DNA from: Coprinopsis marcescibilis
Lineage: Eukaryota > Basidiomycota > Agaricomycetes > Agaricales > Psathyrellaceae
Direction of reading: 5' to 3'
DNA: 64,000 nt
Assembly: GCA_004369085.1 (NCBI GenBank)
Contig: ML210210.1
Location: forward strand, 50,843 to 114,842
Of this stretch, positions 11,808-22,206 are shown piece by piece. Under the pieces are notes generated by a model. It was not told the DNA's origin, did no database searches, and saw only the letters and a list, made by a program, of their open reading frames with translations. Position numbers and translations under genes: made by a program. Every line of letters begins with the position of its first letter. The stretch's first letter is position 1.

Positions 11808-14133
11808 TTACTTGTTAATAGAAGGCCCCAGTCCCTCCTTCCAACACTTCATTTCATCGCACGATTTGACAATCAAGCGGAGGGCGTTGAAGTATTCCCG
11901 CTTGTGCTTATCGCGGTTGGCCTCTGCCAGCTTCTGTTGCAGGGCAGCGGCTTCCTTGAGCAGACCGACGACCCCGTTGTGTCTGTTCATCTGGGAGAGG
12001 TACGTGGCGCTGTTCCGGATGGAGTATGCAAGCGCAGAGGCGGCGTCGCGGTCCTCAGGGTCGTCCGCCACGACCCGTTTGCGCACCTCCGTAGCCTCAG
12101 CCGCAGTGAGCAGCGCATTCTCCGTGTCTCCACACGCCGAATAGATCCCTCCGAGATTGTACAGTGATAGGCCGAGTGCAGCTTCCAGCACCAGCCGGTT
12201 GACCGAGTCGACGATGCCCAGGGCTTCGATTAACCGCCTGCGGATTGCGATGGCCTCCTGGACCCGTCCGAGTTCTCCTAGGTAGAACGCACGGTCGTGG
12301 AGAGAGTCTGCGAGGGTCGCTTCGAATGAGTGGGGGTTTTGGAAGGCAAGTCGGCGCCTGATTTGAATGGACTCTTCGATGGCCACGAGTGAGCCCTTGC
12401 TACGGCCCAGAGCATGATAGTCGGACGCGATGCAATACAAGGAGCGAGCCAGGTCCGCCTCGTACTTCATCGTGGACGGCGCCCTCGCCGTTATCCGGTG
12501 TCGGATCCAAAGCGCTTCTTCGTTAAAGGTGACAGATCCATACACATTACCGAAGCAGGCAGCGTAGGTGTGGGGTGCGCCCGCGAGAAGGAACTCCATG
12601 TTTGGCTGGGGATCGGGGGTTGCGAATAACTGTCGACGGTAAATCTCTGTTGCTTCGCTAATTGGCGCGATGGAGTCTTCTTTGAAGGTTCGGCGCGAGT
12701 CTCGGTGGTATCGGTGATGTGCTAGGCCGCATAGCGAGGCTGCGAGGCTGAGGTTGTATTTCGAGGGTTCGGATGCTGACAAGGGCCGTGCAATGTCAAC
12801 GGTCTCTTGCGACAGATCCTCGGCTTCTTTGTGGCGCTTGTGCTTGCTCAGAGCGTAGGAGAGGTTCCGAAGGGGGGTCACCAGTACTGGGTTTAATCTG
12901 GGAGGATCGAGCGCCAACAATCGACGCGCCAACTTCACGGCTTCCTCGCTGTTCAGAAGACACTCATGGTACCGTGCAAGCTCCGACAGGCACCGAGATA
13001 CGACGCCCAAACTCAAGACCAGCTCTTCATGAACTTTGAGACCGTCCTCCCCGGTGGACTCGATAATATCGCGGTATAGGCTTGCTGTTGCCTTGGATGC
13101 ACGTAAAGCCTCCTCGTGTCGCATCCCTTCCTCCAAACAGTTGGAAATTGAGTACAAAGCCTGCCAATGTCCTTTTTAGCGCCAAAGCAGCACTCGGCTG
13201 CAATGGCTGGACAATCTAGTTGCATCAGCGAAAACGCTCACGGATATCAGCCAAGAAACTTACAGAGAGCAATCTCGGTAACAAGTCAATGTCGATCACT
13301 CTGCCCAGTGATGATGTCAGCTCGAGGATGCGGCGAGGATCAGAAAATATCGCATCGCGGAAGAGCTGCAGTTCCTCTTCGTTCGGAATGACCAACTCAT
13401 CGGCGTGCTCGCTCAAGTAGCTGCACGAGTACCGGATTTCTTCACCAACGTCGCTCTTTGCCAGAGGTACGATGTCTGGGATCTTGAAGATTGTCCAATC
13501 TCCCTCCGAGTACCCCAGGGCCGGGACATTCTCCTGGTTTAGCTTGTCACGAATGACGAGGAGTGCTACTCTCCAGAGCGTGGGGTCAAGACGGTAGGGC
13601 GGCGGCGCGCGCTGGGTTAGAAACCCTGACAGGGAAGAATTCATGATAGATATCGGAGAGTGTGTTCCGTTCGCACCATGGTCGCCGAGGAACGGTCCAA
13701 GTCGAGCGCAAATGTCGTCCACTTTCGACTCTGTTATTCCTTCAGGGGCATACAAGGATGCCAGTCCCTTTGATGATAACGGCTCTTGCAGGCTGATAAT
13801 GGCACCAACGACAGTCTGGTACAGCTCCACTGCACTTGTGTCTGCCCCTAGCTGATGGGACAGTATCTGCAAATATATTTTATCCAGCCTCTGGTTGTTA
13901 TCCGCATCCTCGGCTGCGCGCGCAATCACGTCAAGGGTCGGCAGACCTTGTGAAGGCTATGAGAACAGTCTCTTAGCAAAGTGTATGGTGTCATAGTCAT
14001 TGAGAACGTCAGATGGGGTGAGGTGGATATCTGCTTTCGCGAGCTTAGATTGAGCTTTTTATTTCAGAAGTGTTCCGAACAAACCTTTCAAGCCCGAAGA
14101 TTCTGGGCAATCATCGTCGCGAGGCTCGCCCAT
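11808..14133 (-). pseudogene. Decayed inverted copy of copy A (NLR-derived TPR, copy B)
   Basis: This copy is closely similar to copy A along most of its length, including the promoter, but broken in several places. The ATG matching A is at 14133. The first intron donor is changed from GT to AA, putting TAA in frame at 14061-14059, and the matching acceptor AG is also lost. A CAG codon of A is TAG here (13959-13957). A 2-nt deletion lies just before TTGTACTCAATT (near 13160), although splicing to the ggcag immediately upstream could restore frame. The C-terminus ends at GLGPSINK, about 130 residues short of A. Two long open parts remain: 13929-13225 (winged-helix module) and 13157-11808 (TPRs). 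A shortened protein could still be made, but the start is unclear, so pseudogene is the better call. Confidence 0.75.
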
Positions 14134-14610
14134 TTTCCCTTTGAACCTTTAGACTCTTGAGCTTTGGGGGTGTAAGGAAGACGGACTTGCGGAGACTCGA
14201 GTCGAGTCAAGCTTCAGTTCAGATCCAAAGGATCCAAGATGGGCGTCGGTCAACACGAGAGTTCTGGCAATCGCCCTTCGCGGAGTCTGTTGTTATCAGC
14301 ACGTGCCACGACACGTCGGATTCAATAAAGCGTGACGCGTTGCTGCAATATTCGAACCCTTGCCATGATCGCTAATGACTCCTATCTTTACAAGCTTCTT
14401 GATCAAAGAGACCACCTGTAGTGACTGTATTGCGCATGTTCGCGAATAATCCACTCTTCCCGTTCCATGGAGGATGGTTTTTAAATTATCACAAACTTGA
14501 TCGCAAGTACACAAGAGTCTAGCCCAATGCAATACTCTCCTTGCAGCACTGTACGTATCAGCGCCGTTCGGGCTAACGCATGCGTATCCAAAGACCCCCC
14601 TATGTATACA
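14134..14610. other. Intergenic, duplicated promoter region
   Basis: The part to about 14400 matches the region upstream of copy A in inverted orientation. The remainder shows no gene, although the 3' terminal exon of the adjacent P450 might extend into it. Confidence 0.4.
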
Positions 14611-17195
14611 TTAATGCATGACCTTTTTTTGGGCATATTGGCTCACCTTGATATGTAAAGTGAGATTAGCCCCCGGAACAACGGTCTCGATCCCTTTACG
14701 CCCTTCACAGTGCTCCCAGGTCTTCGGTGGTGTGTATTCCGGAATCTGAGCATCATGCGCAAAGGTAAAGTCGGAGAACTGCTGGAACATCCTGACAAGG
14801 AAGAAAGAGATTTCGTTGTAAGCAAACTGTAAATCGAGATCAGTGTGAGGCATTATATATATCAGTCTGGGTCTAGAGGTACCTGTTGTCCAAGGCATAT
14901 CCGAGGGCCAGCATTGAAGGGCATGAATATATATGGATTTGGAATCAGATACTTCTTCATGCGCTCGTCGAGGAACCTGGCGGGGTCAAATATATCCGCT
15001 ATGGTACGTTAGTGTCCGTTTTCCTTCGGAATCTAAGTTTTGGTACCGTCTTCGCCCCATAGATCCTTTCGGCGGTGCATCATGAAAACCGAGTACCTGA
15101 CACTTCAGACGTAGCGCAATGTCAATCTGGAATCAACTATAATAAACATTGGACTTACGTAGTCCCCGCAGGAACGTAAAACTGCTCGCCGGTGGCCTTC
15201 GAGGAGAGGACAATGCTATTCCGTGCACTCCTCCAGTTAATAGGCCTGGTAATCAGTCAGGGGTCAGCTCTCGTGAAACTGCGGCTATATGCTCAAGTAC
15301 ACCTACACAGGGGGGTAAAGTCGAAGCACCTCTAGCGACGGCTGCTGTTAATTGACACGCACTTGCAGTCAGCCACGACTTACCATTTATGAACGCCCTC
15401 AGATATTTCATCTCTTTAATATTTTCATATGTGGGGCGAAGGCGAGGTCCGACGTTAGCCATGATTTCCTCCCTGAGGCGCGAAGCAACCTCCGGGTGCT
15501 GAGTCAACATGTACATTCCATAGCTCAAGGTGCACGCGGTCTACGAAATAGCAAGGTGAGCAAGCACGACCGACGTCATACTCTGACTTACTGTATCTCG
15601 TCCTGCGACAAGCATGTTAAACAACTGGGGATAGCACCACTAGATCAACGACAGTCCTTTTTTCCAAGTAGTATCATACATTACCTCATCCTTGATCATG
15701 TTGTCGTCTACGCGTTTCGATCAGGAATGGTCGGAATATGATACGATAAACCCGGGTACTTACCTATTCCTGCTTCCATTAGATGTGCAAGCAGAGTGTC
15801 AGCCTCCATTCCAGCCTTCCGGACTTCCTGCCGCCTGTACTGGTTAATGACGTGATCTGAATATTGGTCGACAACAAGTCGGTGAGGCCTGACTGTATCT
15901 CCCCAAAATTCCATCAGCGGCCATTCGGATCCATAGAAGGTCCGGCGCGTTCCATTTGTGATAGCCTCGAGGAATGCCCGGGCAAACATATTGGAGGGAT
16001 GGGTTTCGTAGGTGTCCGAGTTTGTTTTTCCTGAGTTTGGAGGATACCCGAGACCTGCCTGCAGTGACTCTATATCTTTCGAAAAGAGAAAACTCGATGC
16101 AGAGTCAAGCGTAAAACGGGCGGCTAGTTCCTTGAGGTCGATCAGTGTCGCAGTGACGGGTTCGGATATCAAGGTCTCGGCGACTTGCCTGGAAGTCGAT
16201 GGGGTGCCCTTCATCAAGTCGAGATCTCGCGATGCTCAGGGCCTTCTCTGCGTGGACATCGAATATGTCAAAGTCGCTGATCCTGTCTTTGGTGAAGAAT
16301 GGTCGTGTCATTGCACGATGAAACCTAGTTGATTGTCCTTCGTAAGGATGCACCGTTGTGAAGCTTGTGTGGGATCTCACTTCCATAAATCGCCTGACAA
16401 GTGGTCATTAATTTAGCTCTCAGTCGTATATTGTAGCCGTACCGTTTACACTAAAAACACCAGTCCCTAGAAGGGAGGCCGTTTGGTCTAGGAATAGTTG
16501 CTCTGGCGGGTCGAAGGAGTGAGAGATATTTGCTGTCACGCATAACCGACTCACCTTTTGGGAAGTTTTCGAACTCTGTGGCCATGATTGCCTATCCAGC
16601 GAGTCAGTAGGAGACTCAATCGTTGGATTGGACTATCTTCAAGCACCTTAACATGGTCGGGTTCAGTAGTCCATATCTAGATGAAAACAACATTAAGAAC
16701 AGTTGGTCAAAACGATCGCAATGCTCACGAAGCTATCTGTGAAGAGTCTTGTTTCGAATGTGTTCCCATATTGGCCAGCCCATTCTGTTAGGATATCGCC
16801 TAAGGAGCAATGGGATTTGTGAGTTGGGTGTAGTAATGCGGGAGTAGTATCTTGGTTCTAATTCTAATTCTTAAAACAGTAGGCTTACAAGGATATCCAT
16901 TCTCGAACATATCCAAAAGCTTGTTCACGATTGAGGTGGCACCTTCCTGTACGTGAGGTACGATTCTGACCCCGAGGCGCCGTGCTTCACTCCTCGCCAT
17001 ATACCTTGCATACTGCACTTGGACAACAAATTGAAGAGGCTTCGCCAGCAGGACAAGGGCGCAAAGTATCCACCGAGGAAGGGTGAGACGGCAGTAATTG
17101 ACTACGTATTTCGAGGCAAAGTACGTGATAACCCCCGGAAGCAAGAGCGAGGGAGCGCGTTTGAGAATATAAGAGATACCAGGTGGAAGAGGCAT
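14611..17195 (-). CDS. Cytochrome P450 monooxygenase (CYP63/CYP5037-like clan)
   Basis: A membrane-anchored haem monooxygenase of the endoplasmic reticulum. It starts at ATG 17195 ([16 protein letters not shown]) with an N-terminal hydrophobic anchor. Many short introns split it. Visible family motifs are the I-helix oxygen-binding segment MLVAGRDT (about 15593-15617), the K-helix E-V-L-R (near 15325) followed by LYPPV, and the haem-binding loop [12 protein letters not shown] with its Cys ligand (about 14884-14940). The exon after the haem loop begins [17 protein letters not shown]. These support an active enzyme. The layout resembles basidiomycete CYP63/CYP5037-type P450s of alkane, xenobiotic or secondary metabolism, but no substrate can be read. 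The last exon is uncertain: the frame runs to TAA at 14611, yet a further splice after ANLTLHIK is possible. The promoter is shared with RPP1. Confidence 0.9.
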
Positions 17196-17682
17196 GATGG
17201 GCTGTGGAAGAGGAAGGGACTCGTCTCCACCGATTACCCAGCTTTTAACCGAGCTGTGGGCACCAGGTGTTCATTTTGTGTTCATTCATCATTGGCCTTC
17301 CCGGAGAGAAGCTTTGGTTCACGTCAGATATGCACTGACTTCTATGATGTAGAATGTAGGAGTTATTATTATTTTTATTACGTAGTTTTGAGGGTACAGT
17401 CAACACCGCAACAGCCATCCTCGGTGGACACGGAAATGTATGGGCCATGGGCTACTACGGGTCAGTTTGGCGGATATGGGTCTTCTCACCAAGGCTCTTC
17501 ATCAAGGACCTTATAAGCGGTATGTGCTACTAGTAATACAAATTTAAACACAAACTGTGAGGAAACGAACTTCAGATGAACTTGTATGGGTCAATCAATA
17601 TTCGGAACTTGAATTATTAACAATCTCCGAAAATCGGCATCGCTGCCCGTGGCATCTTTCTTCCAGCTTCTTCCATCGTCAG
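17196..17682. promoter_or_regulatory. Divergent promoter region of P450 and RPP1
   Basis: This 487-bp region lies between two divergently transcribed genes and must hold both promoters. No specific element stands out. Confidence 0.5.
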
Positions 17683-18853
17683 ATGTTTTTCGACCTGAAT
17701 CTTACAGTTTCTGGTGCAGTATCGAAGAAAGGCAAAGAGAAACAAACTGCATTCTTCTCCAAGGCTGAAATAGAAGCTTTGGAAACGAAAATTGATATCC
17801 TGGTTCACTGTGAGTTAAATTGGTTTTCTCTGCCATCGTTCTAAATAATATCCAGTAGGATATAGCGTTCTCGCCTTTTCGCAGACTGTGAATAAGAAAG
17901 TGGACTCAAAAAACCACGTGAACCCCCTGACCTCACTTCTTGAGCATTTGAAACCCCGGACTGGTGTACTTTTTCTGAAGCGATTGAACATAATCCTGGA
18001 TGAAGATAGCGAAAAGGGTTTTGGCCTAGTACGTTGGTGAACTGTGGATTTTTCGTAATTTAGTAACCTTTTCTAGATTAACGCGAATGTAACACTTTTC
18101 AATTGCTACGACCTCATCGCATTGGTTCCGACGACGCACGCAACTCTTTCAGCAGCTTGTCTTACCCACAGCCTACCGTCTCAGCTGACCGCGCACATAA
18201 TTTCGCTTCCACTCACCCTTCCTCGTCTTCCTTATTATCTCAAACACACCCTCATTCGGACAGCACTCAAGAACGGGGCGGTTTTCGAAATCAGTTACGT
18301 TGGCGCGATAGGGGGAAACAGCGACCCCGCTTTGGTCGAGGCCAACGCTGCGGAAAACGGTTCCAGTGCGAAGCGGAATTGGTGGTCTTCGGCTCGGGAG
18401 GTGGTTCGCGTGACCAAGGGCAAAGGTCTCATCGTCAGCAGCGGGGCTGTGAATGATTCAGATTTACGTGCTCCGCGGGACGTCTGTAATCTGTAGGCCC
18501 AAAGTTTTCAAAGCTGTAGGCGACGATCCTGACAGCCATCTCTTAGCATATCCATTCTTGGGCTCTCACAAGATGCCGCCCACGACACAAGCTCCAAGGT
18601 TCCCCAGTCATTAGTCATCCGAGCAGGTGAGTCCGTAGAATCCTCGTCGGCGTATCGGGTTTCTCAAACACGCTTAGAAACGAGGAAAACGTATCGGGCT
18701 GTCTTGTCTGAACCGACGTTGGTCATTCCAAAAGGATCGGTTTCAGACACCATGGAACTTGATGAACCTACAACTATCCCTACGAAACGGTCTCTTGAGG
18801 TTGCAGGTGGAGGTAATACGAAGAAGAAGAAGAAAAACAACAAACGCGCGTAG
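17683..18853 (+). CDS. RPP1: Ribonuclease P/MRP protein subunit Rpp1 (p30)
   Basis: Five exons (17683-17809, 17856-18028, 18077-18492, 18547-18626, 18678-18853) give about 323 residues. It is a nuclear/nucleolar protein subunit of RNase P and RNase MRP, needed for tRNA 5' processing and pre-rRNA cleavage, with a TIM-barrel fold. Family features in order are the N-terminal MFFDLNL, then GYSVLAFSQTV, YDLIALVPT, ISLPLTLPRLPYYLK, GAVFEISYVGAIG, the helical VVRVTKGKGLIVSSGA, and LRAPRDVCNL. The last exon encodes ETRKTYRAVL and a basic tail (KKKKKNNKRA) likely to serve RNA binding or nuclear targeting. All joins keep the frame, and the gene looks intact and ordinary. Confidence 0.92.
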
Positions 18854-18990
18854 CACCTTCGCCGAATTCAAAATATGTTTTCATCCTCGATTGAGCTCAT
18901 GAGACAGTGACAGGCATCTGCCAAGCCTTCTAGTGGCTCATATAAGTCGATGTAGTCTTGGACCAACCCCTACCCATCTTCTTGCCCACC

Positions 18991-20168
18991 ATGCCTAGCT
19001 ATCTTCAGAATCAAGCACGAATCAAACAGATTCCGTCTTTTTATACCCCATCCCAAGTCGCTCGCTACCTTGCCATCATCAAGTTCGAGCCAACGATTTC
19101 GACCGATGATGTAACCAGTCAATTTCAAACCTCTGCGGAGAACCTCGAGCGCGTCGTTCATGGACATCTGCTAACGTTCCCTTGGGAAAACACGGCCATG
19201 CATTAGTGGGTAGGTTTCCACTCACAGACGCCTTGGAGAACTGATCGCCGTTCAGCACACACAACCATAATATGGACATCAGCCCCGATGGATTATACAG
19301 GAGATTTATCGACGAAGGCAAGGGCTCTTATTGCTTCGGACAGAATACCCTGCTGCTTGGAATTTTGCGAGGACTTGGATACAGGTGCGACACATTCTCG
19401 CACTTAGTGTTCTTCTCTCACCGGGAGACCTGTTTAGGGCGTACTCCGGTGCAGCCCGGGTGAATGCCAACTTCCAACACCCAGAGAAGGAGCCAGATTA
19501 TACCTTTCTGACTCATATGGTTGTGTTTGTTCAGCCTGGGTCTGAAAGCCGCGAAACCTTGGTCGTCGACGTTGGGTTTGGGGCGTACGGGCTGGTTCGG
19601 CCGATCCCGTTGTCCGAATCTCAGGACAGTTGGGTGTACGGAGCTTTCTCGACTGAAGCACACCGGTTGACCCGAACTCTGCCGTTCAATTCCTCGTTGG
19701 GTAAGTCACACAACTATCGCGTTGTAGACTTGAGGCTGATTCCACGCAGATGCTTCAGGGCAGAAGAAATGGAACCTCGAAATCGGGAGCGTTAGCGAAG
19801 ACGGCGTGCCCCAGCACGACAAACCCTGGAAGCTCATGTACAGTTTCACAGAGGAGGAGTTTAGCCTGCGAGACTATGAGGATGCCAACGTGGTCGTTTC
19901 GCACAATCCAAGGCCCAATTTCTTCTCGGAGAACGTGCTGGCTGTTAAATATATCCGGGACGAGAAGAGTCGAAAGCAGGGCGACATGTCTCGAGTTACC
20001 TTACTTGGAAAGGAGGTTCGCAGGATCGGCTGGGCAGGATCGGAGGTTCTGTGTATGTTGGAGACGGAGCTGGATAGGCTGGATGCGTTGAAGCGATACT
20101 TTGGCATCGACATCCCTCGGGAAGATATTGCCAATATCCAAGGTCGACACTTGGCGTTGCCTTTGTAA
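18991..20168 (+). CDS. Arylamine N-acetyltransferase, tandem copy 1
   Basis: Exons 18991-19205, 19256-19384, 19438-19700 and 19750-20168 give about 341 residues. Enzymes of this family transfer acetyl or another acyl group from CoA to aromatic amines or hydrazines in the cytosol, and fungal members can detoxify plant aromatic compounds. The Cys-His-Asp triad is visible: Cys in GSYCFGQN (exon 2), His in LTHMVVFV and Asp in VVDVGFGAYG (exon 3). The Cys motif differs from the usual RGGxCxE form. The start MPSYLQNQARIKQ aligns with that of copy 2, and FPWENTAMH matches the family N-terminal motif. The introns of the two copies are at the same positions and phases, so they arose by tandem duplication. 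Confidence 0.9.
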
Positions 20169-20820
20169 ATGGACTTGTCAATGTTATATTTCGGAACGCG
20201 CAAGACCGATAGGAGGGTCGTTAGATCGCTTCGAACTATGCGCAGTCTAGCCTATATGACACCGTTTGTCAAATCCTACAACGTCAGCACACGTACTACG
20301 GAAGTGTTTAAGCGGATGACCAACACCAGCTGACGACACACGTAACAATCACCTCTGGTGACAAAGGTTGGCTACGCTCAAGCCTCTCGAGACAATGAGC
20401 ATGCTTTCCGATCAGTTACGTTGCTGCGATAGGAAGATATAGTCGCTGGTATTGTTGCAGCAAAGCTGAACTGGCAGCACGTAAGTTGTTCTATCCTGCG
20501 AATGTCGCTAGGGGGAAGTATAGCTACGAAACCAAGGAATAGAAAACGGCCAAGGCTAGACAGAAGAAGGCACATCGTTCTGCCACTCGACCTCTCCTCG
20601 CTTTCGAAATTCGGGATTCATCAAGGTGCAGCAGGGTCGCACCATCTACCTTGGTACACATTATGTACACCGTGACCAAGGTCGCAGAACAGCTCATGAC
20701 ACTGACAAGCATCGCGGCATCTCATGCCATCGCCCTCAGTAATTAAAACACGCCAACATTCGATATGGTCTTGTGGCTTCCAAACCCCGGACTACTTTCT
20801 TTCTCGTCCGGAACTCAAAC
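20169..20820. other. Intergenic between the two NAT genes
   Basis: No gene is recognised. This region should hold the promoter of the second copy. Short open frames on the minus strand lack motifs. Confidence 0.45.
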
Positions 20821-22046
20821 ATGCCTGGCTACCTTCAGAACCAAGCACGCATCACTCAGATAAAATCGGTTTATACACCAAACCAAGTTGCAAACTATCT
20901 TTCCGCGATCAAGTTCGAGCCAACCACTTCAGAGGATGACATTGTCAACGCTCGGTTCACGACGTCGGTGGAGAATCTGGAGCGCATCATGCGTAATCAT
21001 CTCTTGACATTCCCTTGGGAGAACACTATGATGCATTAGTGAGTTGGCGTTGCTCTAGACGGGTTGCTATTGCTGATACTAGATGGCAAATCTCCAGCGC
21101 GCCCGACCACAAAATGGACGTTAGCGCAAACGGCCTATACGAGAGATTTATCCACAGAGCCCAAGGTGGTTCCTATTGCTTCGGGCAAAACGGTCTCTTG
21201 CTTGAGATCCTACGCGGACTCGGATATAGGTGAATCGTTTCTTCATAACGATCAGACGGGCTCCTCATGCGACCCATTCCTTTAGAGCTTACTCTGGCTC
21301 AGCTCGCGTGAATCGCAATTTCCAGCAGCCTGAGTTAGTGCCCGCGTACGGCTCTTTGAATCATATGGTCCTATTCGTTCAACCAGGCGCTGATGGAAGT
21401 GAAACCTTCTTCGTTGATGTCGGGTTTGGCGCCTATGGATTGGTAAGGCCGATTCCATTGTCCGATTCGCAGGATGACTGGGTGTACGGTGCTTTCCCTG
21501 GAGAAGCTCATCGGTTTACTCGGACCCTCCCTTTCCATTCATCGTTAGGTCAGTTACATTTCCGGTTATCTTTCACCCGTGAACCTGATGTGCTAACTGT
21601 GGGGTATGTTCACCGCAGATCCCGCCAGCAATCCTGCGCAGAAAAAGTGGAACTTGGAGGTGGGCACCGCCGAAAACGGCGTCCTGGATCTCAACAACCC
21701 GTGGAAACGACTCTATAGCTTCACAGAGGAAGAATTCACCCAGAACGACTACGAGGACGCCAATATAGCCGTGTCCCAAACAGCAGAAGTGACATTGTTT
21801 ACCGAAAACGTTCTGGCGGTCAAATACGCCCTCGACACGTCCGGCGTCAACCCGGAATCTGATCTGTGCCGTCTCATACTGTACGGGAAAGAGGTACGCA
21901 AGAACGGCCAGGCTGGGTCAGAGGTTCTTCGTACGCTCGAGAAGGAGCATGAAAGACTTGATGCGTTGAAGCAGCTTTTTGGAATCGAGATATCCCAGGC
22001 AGGTATTGGCAATATCCAAGGCCGAAGACCTGCACTCCCGGTATAA
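20821..22046 (+). CDS. Arylamine N-acetyltransferase, tandem copy 2
   Basis: Exons 20821-21038, 21098-21229, 21286-21548 and 21619-22046 give about 346 residues. The catalytic residues are all present: Cys in GSYCFGQN, His in LNHMVLFV and Asp in FVDVGFGAYG. The sequence closely follows copy 1 throughout (LPFHSSL, KPWKLMYS-type versus NPWKRLYS, NIQGRRPALPV at the end). ATG 20821 is preferred over the upstream in-frame ATG at 20773 because MPGYLQNQARITQ aligns with the start of copy 1. It is probably a cytosolic acyl-CoA-dependent detoxification enzyme. Retention of both active sites suggests different substrates or expression rather than decay. Confidence 0.9.
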
Positions 22047-22206
22047 CCGAATCATTGAATCGCATAGAATGTGTGACGGGATGGTATGTCGGCCTTTAAG
22101 TGCCGACAGTGGGGCTGGATATCTATCGAAGACATGTCTGCAAGAATTATCACCGGAATTAAAAAAATTGTTTAACCTATTCTCGCACGGAAGTTAGTAC
22201 CCAAGA

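Noticed and set aside
14296..14532. Minus-strand frame downstream of the P450 as its last exon
   Set aside because: Splicing into it is possible but gives no recognisable P450 C-terminus, so it was left out of the call.
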